Shown one piece after another: positions 16,857 through 25,360 of a stretch of DNA of 64,000 nucleotides. Under the pieces are notes generated by a model. It was not told the DNA's origin, searched no databases, and was given only the letters and a program-made list of their open reading frames with translations. Location of the stretch: NCBI GenBank assembly GCA_017398555.1, contig JAFQFV010000029.1, forward strand, positions 18,856-82,855. The letters run 5' to 3'. Every line of letters begins with the position of its first letter. The stretch's first letter is position 1. The position numbers and the translations under genes were made by a program. This stretch comes from Alistipes sp. (lineage in GTDB: Bacteria > Bacteroidota > Bacteroidia > Bacteroidales > Rikenellaceae).

Positions 16857-17807
16857 ATGTACGTTTGGGGAGATGATAGACCATACAACAGCTACGCTGC
16901 ATATTTCAGGCGATTGTTCGGCAGTCGTGTGCAGAAGGTTGCGGTCAATGCGGGCTTTACCTGCCCCAATCGTGACGGGTCAATATCTACGGGTGGTTGC
17001 ACATTCTGCAATAACTCCGCCTTTACCCCCTCCTACTGCCAGCCGACAAAGAGCGTTACGGAGCAGATTGCCGAGGGCATAGAGTTTCACCGTCGTCGCT
17101 ATCGTACAGCGACCCGCTATCTGGCATATTTCCAGTCATTTTCAAATACTTACGCACCACTTGAGCAGCTACGTGCGCTCTATGATGAGGCGCTTGCCAA
17201 TCCGCTTGTTGCAGGTATTGTTGTCGGCACTCGCCCCGATTGTGTGGATGAGCAGAAACTCGACTACTTCGCTTCGCTGGCACAGAACCACTATGTTACC
17301 CTTGAGTATGGCATTGAGAGTTGTAACGACGCTGTGCTCGCCTCGGTCAATCGTGGACACGACTTCGCTACGGCCGAGCGCGCTGTGCGAATGACCGCCG
17401 AGCGCGGTATCCATTGTGGCGCCCACTTTATCCTCGGTCTGCCCGGTCAGAGTGATGAGGAGCTGATAGCCCAGACGGATATTATCAACACTCTGCCGCT
17501 GACAACGGTTAAGTTTCACCAGCTGCAGGTCTTTCGTGGAACGACTATGGCGGAGCAGTACGACAGAGCACCTGAACAGTTCCGTTTTTGGACAGTCGAG
17601 CAGTATATCGAGCTCTTCTCGGAGATACTCTCCCGCCTGCGCCCCGATATTGTTGTGGAGCGCTTTGCCAGCGAGGCGCCACCGCGTTATCACTACGGCA
17701 GAAACTGGGGTTTGGTGCGAAATGAGACCCTATGGATGATGCTTGAGAAAAGATTATTGGAAAAAAGTGTATATCAAGGCAAAAAATTTGTACCTTTGCA
17801 ACATTAG
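16857..17807 (+). CDS. radical SAM protein, YhcC/TIGR01212 family
   Basis: From the ATG at 16857 the product has 316 residues. The [4Fe-4S] cysteines have the wide spacing of this family: Cys36, Cys48 and Cys51 (TCPNRDG ... GGCTFCNN). ILGLPGQSDEEL and the FHQLQVFRGTTM segment follow. A homologue, TtuD-independent YhcC-type protein, has no settled substrate; tRNA or sulfur-related modification is commonly suggested. The start was chosen because the promoter ends 4 bp before it and the in-frame upstream codons lie inside the promoter. It ends 15 bp before yitT. Confidence 0.88.
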   Translation: MYVWGDDRPYNSYAAYFRRLFGSRVQKVAVNAGFTCPNRDGSISTGGCTFCNNSAFTPSYCQPTKSVTEQIAEGIEFHRRRYRTATRYLAYFQSFSNTYAPLEQLRALYDEALANPLVAGIVVGTRPDCVDEQKLDYFASLAQNHYVTLEYGIESCNDAVLASVNRGHDFATAERAVRMTAERGIHCGAHFILGLPGQSDEELIAQTDIINTLPLTTVKFHQLQVFRGTTMAEQYDRAPEQFRFWTVEQYIELFSEILSRLRPDIVVERFASEAPPRYHYGRNWGLVRNETLWMMLEKRLLEKSVYQGKKFVPLQH

Positions 17808-17822
17808 TAATCCCATTTTGAT

Positions 17823-18737
17823 ATGATTGAGTTAGGCAAATCAAGCGTTTTTACAGTCGCTAAGGAGTATCTGCTGATGACTGTCGGTATGTTTTGTTAC
17901 GCCTTTGGTTGGATCGGTTGTATCCTGCCGGCAAAGTGTATGGGTGGCGGAGCATCAGGACTCTCACTGCTTATCTACTACGCTACAGACGGAGCAATTA
18001 GTATCGGTGTTATGGTCTTCATTATCAATGCTATACTGCTGCTTATTGCGGGCTTTATAGTGGGTTGGAAGTTCGGTATTAAGACCATATTTTGCGTCTG
18101 TATGCTCTCCTTTGCAATGTCCACAATGCAGGCTCTGTTTACCCAAGCTGACGGAACAATAATCGATATCTTTAACCTCGATAACCGCCTGCTCTCAACA
18201 ATCCTCGGCGGTATCTTCTCCGGCGTGGGTGTGGCAATGAGCTTCGCACAGGGCGGAAGTACAGGTGGCGTAGATATCGTTGCGATGATTATAAATAAGT
18301 ATCGCACAGTCTCTTACGGTAAGATTGTCCGCTCTATCGACTCTGTAATTATCGGCTCGGCAATCCTGCTCCCTGCCTCTGCAAATATCGGTATCGATGG
18401 CGTTATCTACGGTTTTGTTATGACCGCCGTATTTAGCTATGTCGTGGATATGCTGATGACAGGTAACCAGCAGTCAAACCAGATTATGATTGTCTGCCAG
18501 GACTATCAGGCTATGGCAGATGCTATGAATAATATCGCACATCGTGGTGCAACCGTCCTCGATGCCAAGGGCTGGTACACCAAGCATAGCCATAATATCG
18601 TAATGGTCGTTTGCCGTAAGCGCGACACCCCAACCATCCTCAAAATCGCCCAGACCGTAGATCCTGATGCCTTTATTACTATTGGGTCGGTTATGGGTGT
18701 GTATGGTAAGGGATTTGATGCACTTAATAAAATTTAG
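17823..18737 (+). CDS. YitT-family membrane protein
   Basis: This 304-residue protein has five or six hydrophobic helices (about 15-210, a DUF161 pair with GGxxG motifs such as GGGASGLSLLI and GGSTGGVDIVAMI) and a soluble C-terminal DUF2179 domain (about 215-300, with GATVLDAKGWYT and the final GKGF). The function is unknown; the soluble domain has a ferredoxin-like or PII-like size and may bind a ligand. It could share the yhcC transcript. Its 3' end is followed after seven bases by repeat array B. Confidence 0.88.
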   Translation: MIELGKSSVFTVAKEYLLMTVGMFCYAFGWIGCILPAKCMGGGASGLSLLIYYATDGAISIGVMVFIINAILLLIAGFIVGWKFGIKTIFCVCMLSFAMSTMQALFTQADGTIIDIFNLDNRLLSTILGGIFSGVGVAMSFAQGGSTGGVDIVAMIINKYRTVSYGKIVRSIDSVIIGSAILLPASANIGIDGVIYGFVMTAVFSYVVDMLMTGNQQSNQIMIVCQDYQAMADAMNNIAHRGATVLDAKGWYTKHSHNIVMVVCRKRDTPTILKIAQTVDPDAFITIGSVMGVYGKGFDALNKI

Positions 18738-18743
18738 TCGTGC

Positions 18744-18869
18744 ATTTGTCGTGATAGCGTGTCATATATGGCACATCCCTTAAAAATTAGTGGTGGCTGT
18801 ACGTTTTGTACTATCCGCCACTAATTTTTTTGCACGATGCACCATCTCTAACACGCTCTGACGACAAAT
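18744..18869. repeat. structured intergenic element B1 (type example)
   Basis: This 126-bp element has three nested stems. The outer stem pairs 18744-18762 with 18851-18869: 17 of 19 positions pair, with a G.G and a T.C mismatch. The middle stem pairs GGCACATC (18770-18777) with GATGCACC (18836-18843). The inner hairpin (18782-18829, core AGTGGTGG with CCGCCACT) carries a GTAC-TTTT-GTAC-like tip and is followed by T7, like an intrinsic terminator. Its right end abuts the next unit. Confidence 0.85.
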
Positions 18870-18992
18870 TTGCCGTGAAAATACGGCATTAGCTGCACAT
18901 CCCTTAAAAACCAACGGCGGCTGTACGTTTTAGTACTATCCGCCGTTGCTTTTTTGCACGATGCACACCTACTACTACCTTTTGACGACAAA
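18869..18992. repeat. structured intergenic element B2
   Basis: A second unit lies head-to-tail after B1. The outer arms are TTTGCCGTGAAAA and TTTTGACGACAAA, the middle arms GCACATC and GATGCAC, and the inner stem at 18912-18948 is CAACGGCGG with CCGCCGTTG (perfect), again with a GTACGTTTTAGTAC tip and T6 after it. The inner stem sequence differs from B1, yet pairing is kept. Confidence 0.85.
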
Positions 18993-18996
18993 ATGG

Positions 18997-19119
18997 GTTT
19001 TATCGTGAAAAGCACGCACCTGTGCCACATCCATCATAGTCCCGAATGGGAAATACAGAAGTATGTCCCATCCGTGTCTATTTCAGGATGCATCGCACTT
19101 GCATACTTTTGACAATCAA
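18997..19119. repeat. structured intergenic element B3 (degenerate)
   Basis: This third unit starts TTTTATCGTGAAAAGCACG and carries the same inner hairpin as array A (CGAATGGGA with TCCCATCCG). The right outer arm is decayed (CTTTTGACAATCAA) and there is no T-tract. Confidence 0.75.
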
Positions 19120-19146
19120 TAGTGCAAAGAACTATCATTTTACAGA

Positions 19147-19184
19147 CAAAAAAATAACCGGAGTGCTGTTGCGCTCCGGTTATT
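19147..19184 (-). terminator. intrinsic terminator of the starch-binding lipoprotein gene
   Basis: AATAACCGGAG pairs with CTCCGGTTATT, and on the minus strand a T7 tract follows. Confidence 0.85.
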
Positions 19185-19201
19185 TGTTGTACTTGTGACC
19201 G

Positions 19202-21322
19202 TTATTTGGTGCTCCAAACGCCATTGGCATTATTCCACTCGCCGTCATTTACGGTAAAGAGGTTTTTGCCGTCGGTAGGGATAGTAAGGTCGATAGTCTG
19301 ATCCCACTTATTGGTCCAATTATTGGCAGTTGTGCTTGGGTTCATACGGCAGAAGATGATGTTTGTGCCGTAGCCTGTAGGGATATAAATCTCGTAAATT
19401 CCGTCGCCATCCTTATCGGTTGCGCTCACCCAACTATTACCGCCATCATTCCAGAAGTAGGCAGCAAAACGTGCATTATCTGCCATCCAGTTGCTGTTAG
19501 GCTTCAGATAGACAACATTGTCGGTAACCTCAGGCTCAACCACCTCAGGCTCCTTGCCATTCTCTGTTTGCAGAGGGGCTGTGGTGTAGTCAGTACCTGT
19601 AGCGACAACATAGAGGAGCAGGTTTGCGTGGTCAAAATAGACATCGTAAGTACCTGCCTCGGTAATAGAGATATTGTTGCCGCCCTCGGCAACAACGATA
19701 TGGTTGCCAGGGTTCATATAGGCAACAGTTGCAGCACCGAAGCTCAAATCCCAACTTGCAGCATCCTTAACCTTCAGCTCGGCGTATGCCTCCATAGCCA
19801 CGCCCTTTGCCGAGTAGATGCCGTTATTGTTCTCCATAGCCACATTGCCCCACTCGCTGAACGAGCCTGCAAGGGCAAAGTCGCTACCTGACGGAGTTAC
19901 AGGGGTGTCAGGAACAACATAACCCGCCTCGTGCCACTCTCCTGCATCCCAAGTGGTGATGTAGAAGTAATTTGCAGGGGCAGTACCGACAACGGTGTCG
20001 GTGGTCTGATTCCATACGTGGTCGGTCTCGGTCTCCGAGTTCCACGCAAACTCTGTGTATGCAGGGTTCATGCGGCAGAAGAGCATACCTGTCATGCCTG
20101 TAGGCATTTCGCACTCATAGATGCCGTCTGCATTGTCGTCAGCCATCTTGATTGCGCCTGATGAAGAGTCATTCCAGAAATATGCCGCAAACCAAGCACC
20201 GTCAGCACTCCAACCACTATTTGGAACGAGGTAGATAGTCTGCTTTGGTGTCTCTGGAACAACATAGCCCGCCTCGTGCCACTCGCCTGCATCCCAAGCG
20301 GTGATGTAGAAGTAGTTTGCAGGGACAGTGCCGACAACGGTATCGGTGGTCTGATTCCATACGTGGTCGGTCTCGGTCTCCGAGTTCCAAGCAAACTCTG
20401 TATATGCAGGGTTCATGCGGCAGAAGAGCATACCTGTCATACCTGCAGGAGCCTCGCACTCGTAGATGCCGTCAGAGTTCTCATCAGTGAGCTTTATTGC
20501 AGCAGTTGTTGCCTCATTCCAGAAGTATGCCGCAAACCAAGCACCATCAGCCATCCATCCCTCATTTGGAACGAGGTAGATAGTGGTCGAGGTAGGCTCG
20601 CCAGGGGTTGGGTCCTCAGGATTCTCCGACTCTGTCGGTGTGAGAACGCCCAAATCGTTAATGGTGTTGTAAGATGGGTTGATAGTAACATTAACAGCCT
20701 CGCTGCTGCCCAAAGTGTAGCTCAACTCACACTCCGCAGCCTCCGCAGATGCCGCTACAATCGGCACAAAGACGGAGTTTCCTGCGGGGAGGGTCATACT
20801 GCTCTTTAGCTCGCCACCTTCACAGAAGAGCTCGCTCTGTGCGGTAAAGGTAACCTCAACAGATGAAGAGTAGAGCAAAAATGCACAAGCGACATCGAGC
20901 TTATACTCGCCCTCATTCTCAAGAGTAACCACAGCCGAGAGCTTTATGCCCGCAGCACCGGCACCACTCTCTACATCTCCGTCTGCCTCGCCACTCTTTG
21001 TATAAACAATCTCAACACTCTTACCCACAAGCTCAGAAACGCCCTCGGCATTGCAAGTAAATTTGTTTGGCGCAGCAAAAGAGTTGGCAAACTTAAAAGA
21101 GTTTGACTCCGAAACTACAGTAAGGCTCTCATTACCAACCCACTTGGTGTGATAAATCTCGCCATCGGCCTCGAGATATGTACGGGTCAAATCCTCGGCA
21201 GATGCAAAGAAGCAGAGCTCATCTACACTTGGTGTAGGGATGGTGTTCTCGTCATCAATCTTGTTGTCACTACACGCCATCGCCACTAAAGCAATGGTGA
21301 AAATTGTCCAAAACTTTTTCAT
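19202..21322 (-). CDS. starch-binding multi-domain outer-membrane lipoprotein (SusE/F-like)
   Basis: The 706-residue protein has a lipoprotein signal (ALVAMACSD, Cys17). After an N-terminal domain (about 25-235) come two nearly identical 115-residue modules (about 248-475) with IYLVPN-GW-ADGAWFAAYFWN, GMTGMLFCRMNPAYTEFAW and NYFYIT-WDAGEWHEAGYV, resembling CBM26-type starch-binding modules. Next is a CBM48/SusF-like domain (FALAGSFSEWGN, about 485-585) and a third, more divergent module (about 605-706). Trp/Tyr-rich platforms suggest alpha-glucan binding at the cell surface. No susC, susD or glycosidase gene is in the window, so it is an orphan. The two like modules are also alike in DNA (345-bp period), which invites copy-number change. 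Confidence 0.8.
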   Translation of the reverse strand: MKKFWTIFTIALVAMACSDNKIDDENTIPTPSVDELCFFASAEDLTRTYLEADGEIYHTKWVGNESLTVVSESNSFKFANSFAAPNKFTCNAEGVSELVGKSVEIVYTKSGEADGDVESGAGAAGIKLSAVVTLENEGEYKLDVACAFLLYSSSVEVTFTAQSELFCEGGELKSSMTLPAGNSVFVPIVAASAEAAECELSYTLGSSEAVNVTINPSYNTINDLGVLTPTESENPEDPTPGEPTSTTIYLVPNEGWMADGAWFAAYFWNEATTAAIKLTDENSDGIYECEAPAGMTGMLFCRMNPAYTEFAWNSETETDHVWNQTTDTVVGTVPANYFYITAWDAGEWHEAGYVVPETPKQTIYLVPNSGWSADGAWFAAYFWNDSSSGAIKMADDNADGIYECEMPTGMTGMLFCRMNPAYTEFAWNSETETDHVWNQTTDTVVGTAPANYFYITTWDAGEWHEAGYVVPDTPVTPSGSDFALAGSFSEWGNVAMENNNGIYSAKGVAMEAYAELKVKDAASWDLSFGAATVAYMNPGNHIVVAEGGNNISITEAGTYDVYFDHANLLLYVVATGTDYTTAPLQTENGKEPEVVEPEVTDNVVYLKPNSNWMADNARFAAYFWNDGGNSWVSATDKDGDGIYEIYIPTGYGTNIIFCRMNPSTTANNWTNKWDQTIDLTIPTDGKNLFTVNDGEWNNANGVWSTK

Positions 21323-21352
21323 CGTTATCTTTTCATTTTTAGGTCAGAACTT

Positions 21353-21389
21353 AAAAAGGCGTGTCCAATAACTCTTTGGAACACGCCTT
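21353..21389 (-). terminator. intrinsic terminator downstream of pnp
   Basis: On minus, AAGGCGTGTTCCAA pairs with TTGGACACGCCTT (one mismatch) and T5 follows. It lies only about 30 bp before the start of the lipoprotein gene, so it may instead act as an attenuator in that gene's leader. Confidence 0.7.
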
Positions 21390-21531
21390 CTTTTGAGGAG
21401 TTGATAACAGGGTTAATCCTCTTGTGGAGAGATCTGCGGTAAAATACTTTTTTCTTTCACCCTTTTTTCTCCCCCCCCCTGTTATACAGTCTCTTATAGT
21501 GATGTGCCACAAGGCACACTATTGACAAAGA
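21390..21531. other. intergenic region with a 9-bp C/G homopolymer
   Basis: The gap between pnp and the lipoprotein gene holds a run of nine C (21471-21479), pyrimidine-rich flanks and a short hairpin (TGTGCC with GGCACA, around 21508-21523) after the pnp stop. I see no gene and no convincing TAnnTTTG promoter on the minus strand. Confidence 0.5.
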
Positions 21532-23766
21532 TTACTCCTTGTGTGGACGACGCTCACGACGCTCGCCATCCTTACCACCCTTACGCTCAGGACGGTCACC
21601 ACGAGGCTTACGCTCTGGCTCTACCCAACCCTCAGGCTTTGGAAGAAGTGCCTTGTGTGAGAGCTTAAGCTTGCCGGTCTTTGAGTCAAGACCAATCAGC
21701 TTAACGTCAATCTTATCACCCTCCTTCAGACCGGTCTCCTCCATAGTCTCGAAGCGCTTGTAGTCGATCTCAGAGATGTGGAGCAGAGCCTCCTTGCCAG
21801 GAAGAATCTCTACGAATGCACCGAAAGCAACGATAGACTTGATAGTACCGTTGTACTGCTCGCCAACCTCAGGAACAGCAACAATACCCTTAATACGAGC
21901 CATAGCTGCGTCGATAGCTGCCTTATCAGGACCGAATACATCAACAATACCGTTCTTCTCAGTCTCGGTAATGGTGATAGTAGTACCTGTAGTCTTCTGA
22001 ATCTCCTGAATAACCTTACCACCAGGACCGATAACAGCACCGATGAAGTCCTTGTCAATCAGAATCTGCTCGATACGTGGAACGAATGGCTTGTAGTCCT
22101 CACGTGGCTCTGCGATAGTCTGGCAAATCTTGTCAAGGATGTGAAGGCGACCCAAACGAGCCTGCTCCAGAGCCTTTGCAAGTACCTCGTATGAAAGACC
22201 ATCAACCTTGATATCCATCTGAGTTGCGGTGATACCGTCACGAGTACCTGTAACCTTGAAGTCCATATCGCCGAGGTGGTCCTCATCGCCGAGGATATCT
22301 GAAAGCACTGCCCAACGACCTGTTGCGCTATCAGAGATAAGACCCATAGCGATACCTGATACAGGCTTCTTAATCTTAACACCTGCATCCATCAGAGCCA
22401 TACAGCCTGCGCAAACAGTTGCCATAGAAGATGAGCCGTTAGACTCGAGAATATCAGAAACTACACGTACAGTGTATGGATTCTGCTCACCTACCGGAAC
22501 CATAGGCTTCAGCGCACGCCAAGCCAGGTTACCGTGACCAATCTCACGACGGCTTACACCACGAGATGGGCGAGCCTCGCCTGTTGAGAATGGAGGGAAG
22601 TTGTAGTGGAGAGTAAACTGCTCAGAGCCCTGAATGAGTACCTCGTCGTACATCTTCTCATCGAGCTTTGTACCGAGAGTTACAGTAGAGAGTGACTGAG
22701 TCTCACCACGAGTAAAGATAGCTGAACCGTGAGCGCAAGGCAGGTAGTTAGTCTCACACCAGATAGGACGAATCTCGTCTGTCTTACGGCCATCAAGGCG
22801 CAGACCCTCATCGAGAATCATATTACGCATAGCCATCTTCTGTACATCGTCGTGGAAGTACTTGTGAATAAGTGGAGCCTTCTCCTCAAGCTCCTCCTCA
22901 GTGTAACGAGCGGCAAACTCAGCCTCAAGAGCCTCGAAAGCCTCGCTACGCTCGTGCTTCATAGTACCGCTTGTAGCGATAGCATAAGCCTTGTCATAGA
23001 GCTCGGTGATAATAGTCTGACGCAGCTCCTCGTCGTTAGTCTCGTGGCAGTACTCACGCTTAACATCCTTACCCAGCTCCTTTGAGAGCTCAATCTGAGC
23101 AGCACAGTGGGTCTTGATAGCCTCGTGAGCGTACTTGATAGCGCCGAGCATAACCTCCTCAGAGACCTCGTTCATCTCACCCTCAACCATCAGGATATTG
23201 TCGATAGTACCTGCAACGATAAGGTCGAGGTCGCAATCAGACATCTGTGAGAATGTAGGGTTGATGCAGTACTGACCACCGATGCGAGCTACGCGCACCT
23301 CTGAGATAGGGCCACCGAACGGAATATCCGAAACGGCGAGTGCAGCTGAAGCAGCAAGACCAGCAAGTGCATCAGCCTGAATATCTTTATCTGCCGAGAT
23401 AAGGTTTACGGTAACAAAAACCTCGGCGTGGTAATCTGCAGGGAAGAGTGGACGAAGCGCACGGTCGATAAGACGAGCAACGAGAATCTCGTTGTCTGAA
23501 GCCTTACCCTCACGCTTCATAAAACCGCCAGGGATACGACCTGCAGCGGCAAATTTCTCCTTATACTCCACCTGCAAAGGCATAAAGTCTGTTCCCTCTT
23601 TTGCATCCTTTGCGGCAACAACAGTAGCGAGCAGCATAGTGTCGCCCTGCTTAACAACAACCGAACCGTCAGCCTGCTTAGCCAGCTTACCGGTCTCGAT
23701 CATAATCTCGCGTCCACCCTCCAGTGGGATGAACTTCTGTACAGCATTGTACAACTTGTTTTCCAT
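21532..23766 (-). CDS. pnp: polynucleotide phosphorylase
   Basis: The 744-residue enzyme has two RNase PH domains (about 10-240 and 325-560), the second with the catalytic region [15 protein letters not shown], a KH domain with [12 protein letters not shown] (about 590-610), and an S1 domain (about 640-710, [17 protein letters not shown]). A basic, Arg/Lys/Glu-rich tail follows. It degrades RNA 3' to 5' by phosphorolysis and adds 3' tails. I chose the ATG at 23766 (MENKLYNAV); a codon for Met lies three residues upstream. It sits 88 bp downstream of rpsO in the same direction, the common pairing in bacteria. Confidence 0.95.
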   Translation of the reverse strand: MENKLYNAVQKFIPLEGGREIMIETGKLAKQADGSVVVKQGDTMLLATVVAAKDAKEGTDFMPLQVEYKEKFAAAGRIPGGFMKREGKASDNEILVARLIDRALRPLFPADYHAEVFVTVNLISADKDIQADALAGLAASAALAVSDIPFGGPISEVRVARIGGQYCINPTFSQMSDCDLDLIVAGTIDNILMVEGEMNEVSEEVMLGAIKYAHEAIKTHCAAQIELSKELGKDVKREYCHETNDEELRQTIITELYDKAYAIATSGTMKHERSEAFEALEAEFAARYTEEELEEKAPLIHKYFHDDVQKMAMRNMILDEGLRLDGRKTDEIRPIWCETNYLPCAHGSAIFTRGETQSLSTVTLGTKLDEKMYDEVLIQGSEQFTLHYNFPPFSTGEARPSRGVSRREIGHGNLAWRALKPMVPVGEQNPYTVRVVSDILESNGSSSMATVCAGCMALMDAGVKIKKPVSGIAMGLISDSATGRWAVLSDILGDEDHLGDMDFKVTGTRDGITATQMDIKVDGLSYEVLAKALEQARLGRLHILDKICQTIAEPREDYKPFVPRIEQILIDKDFIGAVIGPGGKVIQEIQKTTGTTITITETEKNGIVDVFGPDKAAIDAAMARIKGIVAVPEVGEQYNGTIKSIVAFGAFVEILPGKEALLHISEIDYKRFETMEETGLKEGDKIDVKLIGLDSKTGKLKLSHKALLPKPEGWVEPERKPRGDRPERKGGKDGERRERRPHKE

Positions 23767-23854
23767 AATCGTCAAATATAATCGTCAAAAAAATCGTCCA
23801 AATAAAACAAAGAAAATGAAGGCAACGTGCTGTTGCCTCCATTTCCTGACCTTC

Positions 23855-24127
23855 TTACTTACGAAGGTTGAGGGTCTTAACGATAGCGCGGTAACGCTCG
23901 ATATCAACCTCCTTCAAGTACTCAAGCAGCTGACGACGCTTACCTACCAAGCGGAGCAGTGCTCGCTGGGTACCAAAGTCGTGACGGTTGCTCTTAAGGT
24001 GCTCTGTAAGGTGGCTGATACGGTACGAAAACAGTGCGATCTGGCTCTCTGGAGAACCAGTGTCCTTGTTAGACTTGCCGTACTGACCGAAAATCTCCTC
24101 CTTTTTCTCTGCTGTTAAATAAGCCAT
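23855..24127 (-). CDS. rpsO: 30S ribosomal protein S15
   Basis: The 90-residue protein shows the S15 signature: [21 protein letters not shown] (listed in parts: residues about 22-42), [23 protein letters not shown]. It binds 16S rRNA at the central-domain three-way junction and starts platform assembly. The predicted leader of about 80 nt could hold an autoregulatory structure, as in other rpsO genes, though I did not find a clear one. Confidence 0.97.
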   Translation of the reverse strand: MAYLTAEKKEEIFGQYGKSNKDTGSPESQIALFSYRISHLTEHLKSNRHDFGTQRALLRLVGKRRQLLEYLKEVDIERYRAIVKTLNLRK

Positions 24128-24211
24128 TGTGAAAAAATTTAGAAGTTTGTAAATAAATTATTAAAACACTTCATCCACATCCCCCTTACTTGAGATTGTG
24201 TTAAAGCGGTG

Positions 24212-24219
24212 CAAAGATA
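24212..24219 (-). promoter_or_regulatory. -7 promoter element of rpsO
   Basis: TATCTTTG on the minus strand, about 85 bp before the rpsO start. The nearest TTTG lies 23 bp upstream, longer than usual. Confidence 0.45.
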
Positions 24220-24311
24220 TGCATAATTTCTTGATTTAGAAACAAAAACGCCAATTTTTACACCAAATAAATAACGTATGCGCGCGAGAAGTGACTCTGA
24301 AGGGCTTTTAT

Positions 24312-24342
24312 TTTGATTTTTTCTAAAGAAAAGTTATCTTTG
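24312..24342 (+). promoter_or_regulatory. promoter of the apbE-led gene run
   Basis: TTTG (24312-24315), 19 bp, then TATCTTTG (24335-24342), 22 bp before the ATG of apbE. It probably drives the first genes of the 13-kb plus-strand run. Confidence 0.75.
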
Positions 24343-24364
24343 CGTTATCAAAGATGTTTTGCTG

Positions 24365-25354
24365 ATGAGAGGATTTCTAAAAGCGATATTTGCGACATTC
24401 GTATTGTTGGCTGCTGTGAGTTGTGCTCCACGTAGTAAGTACGTTGTTGTTGAGGGTTATATGCTCGGCACAACATTCCGCGTGGTGGCAAATACTGCGG
24501 TAGCGCAGAGTGATATATACGCTGCGGCTATGGAGATTGATAGTGTTGCAAAGTCCTCAATGTCAATATTTAACCCCAATTCGCTAATAAGTCGTATAAA
24601 TGATAACAGAGAGTGCGAACTCGATGTGCATCTGCTGCGAAATATAGCCGTTGCGGCGCGTGTGAATAAGTTGAGCGGGGGTGCTTACGATATTACGATA
24701 AAGCCTCTGACGGATGCTTATGGATTTGCAGCAAAGGGAAAAATCGAACATCCGAATATCGACTCGCTGCTTACATTTGTCGGCTTTGAGAAGTTTCGAG
24801 TAAATGGTCGTCAGGTGGTTAAGGAGGATAGCCGTCTGCAGTTTGACCTCAACTCGCTGGCGAAGGGCTATACGGTCGATATGTTTGCCGAGTATATGCA
24901 GCAGATAGCCTGTCACGACTATATCATCGAGATTGGCGGTGAGATTAGAGCATCGGGTGTCAATGCTCACGGCAAGCCGTGGCGTATAGGTGTTGATAGC
25001 CCGTTTGAGGGTAATCAGAGTCCGGGTGAGTATCAGCAGACGGTGATAAATATCAGCGACAAGGCAGTTGCTACGTCGGGCAACTATCGCCGCTACTACA
25101 CTGATAGTGAGGGGAATAAGATTACGCACACTATAAATCCCAAGACGGGTAGAAGCGTAACTTCGCGCCTGCTCTCGGCGACTGTTGTGGCTCCGTTGTG
25201 TGTTGAGGCTGATGCTATGGCGACGATGTTTATGGCTATGGGCGATAGTGTTGCCATAGCTTTAGCAGAGGAGTTGAAGTCGGAGGGTGTGCAGGTCTAT
25301 TTTGTGCTTGCGGATGGGGAGGATTATAAAATATTCTCGACGCTCGAAAATTAG
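24365..25354 (+). CDS. apbE: FAD:protein FMN transferase lipoprotein
   Basis: The 329-residue protein has a lipoprotein signal (LLAAVSC) and ApbE motifs: GYMLGTTFRVV, LSGGAYDITIKPL, FDLNSLAKGYTVD, IIEIGGEIRASG, and the metal/flavin C-terminal segments THTINPKTGRSV and ADAMATMFMAMG. It covalently attaches FMN to Thr of exported flavoproteins such as NqrB/NqrC and RnfG at the outer face of the inner membrane. None of these targets is in the window. I used the ATG at 24365 (MRGFLK). The lipid kinase gene starts 6 bp after its stop. Confidence 0.93.
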   Translation: MRGFLKAIFATFVLLAAVSCAPRSKYVVVEGYMLGTTFRVVANTAVAQSDIYAAAMEIDSVAKSSMSIFNPNSLISRINDNRECELDVHLLRNIAVAARVNKLSGGAYDITIKPLTDAYGFAAKGKIEHPNIDSLLTFVGFEKFRVNGRQVVKEDSRLQFDLNSLAKGYTVDMFAEYMQQIACHDYIIEIGGEIRASGVNAHGKPWRIGVDSPFEGNQSPGEYQQTVINISDKAVATSGNYRRYYTDSEGNKITHTINPKTGRSVTSRLLSATVVAPLCVEADAMATMFMAMGDSVAIALAEELKSEGVQVYFVLADGEDYKIFSTLEN

Positions 25355-25360
25355 TAGTTT

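Noticed and set aside
18744-19119. CRISPR array or integron attC cassettes
   Set aside because: Units lack short identical direct repeats with unique spacers, no cas or integrase genes are present, the arms do not show the RYYYAAC/GTTRRRY attC boxes, and no gene cassettes lie between units.
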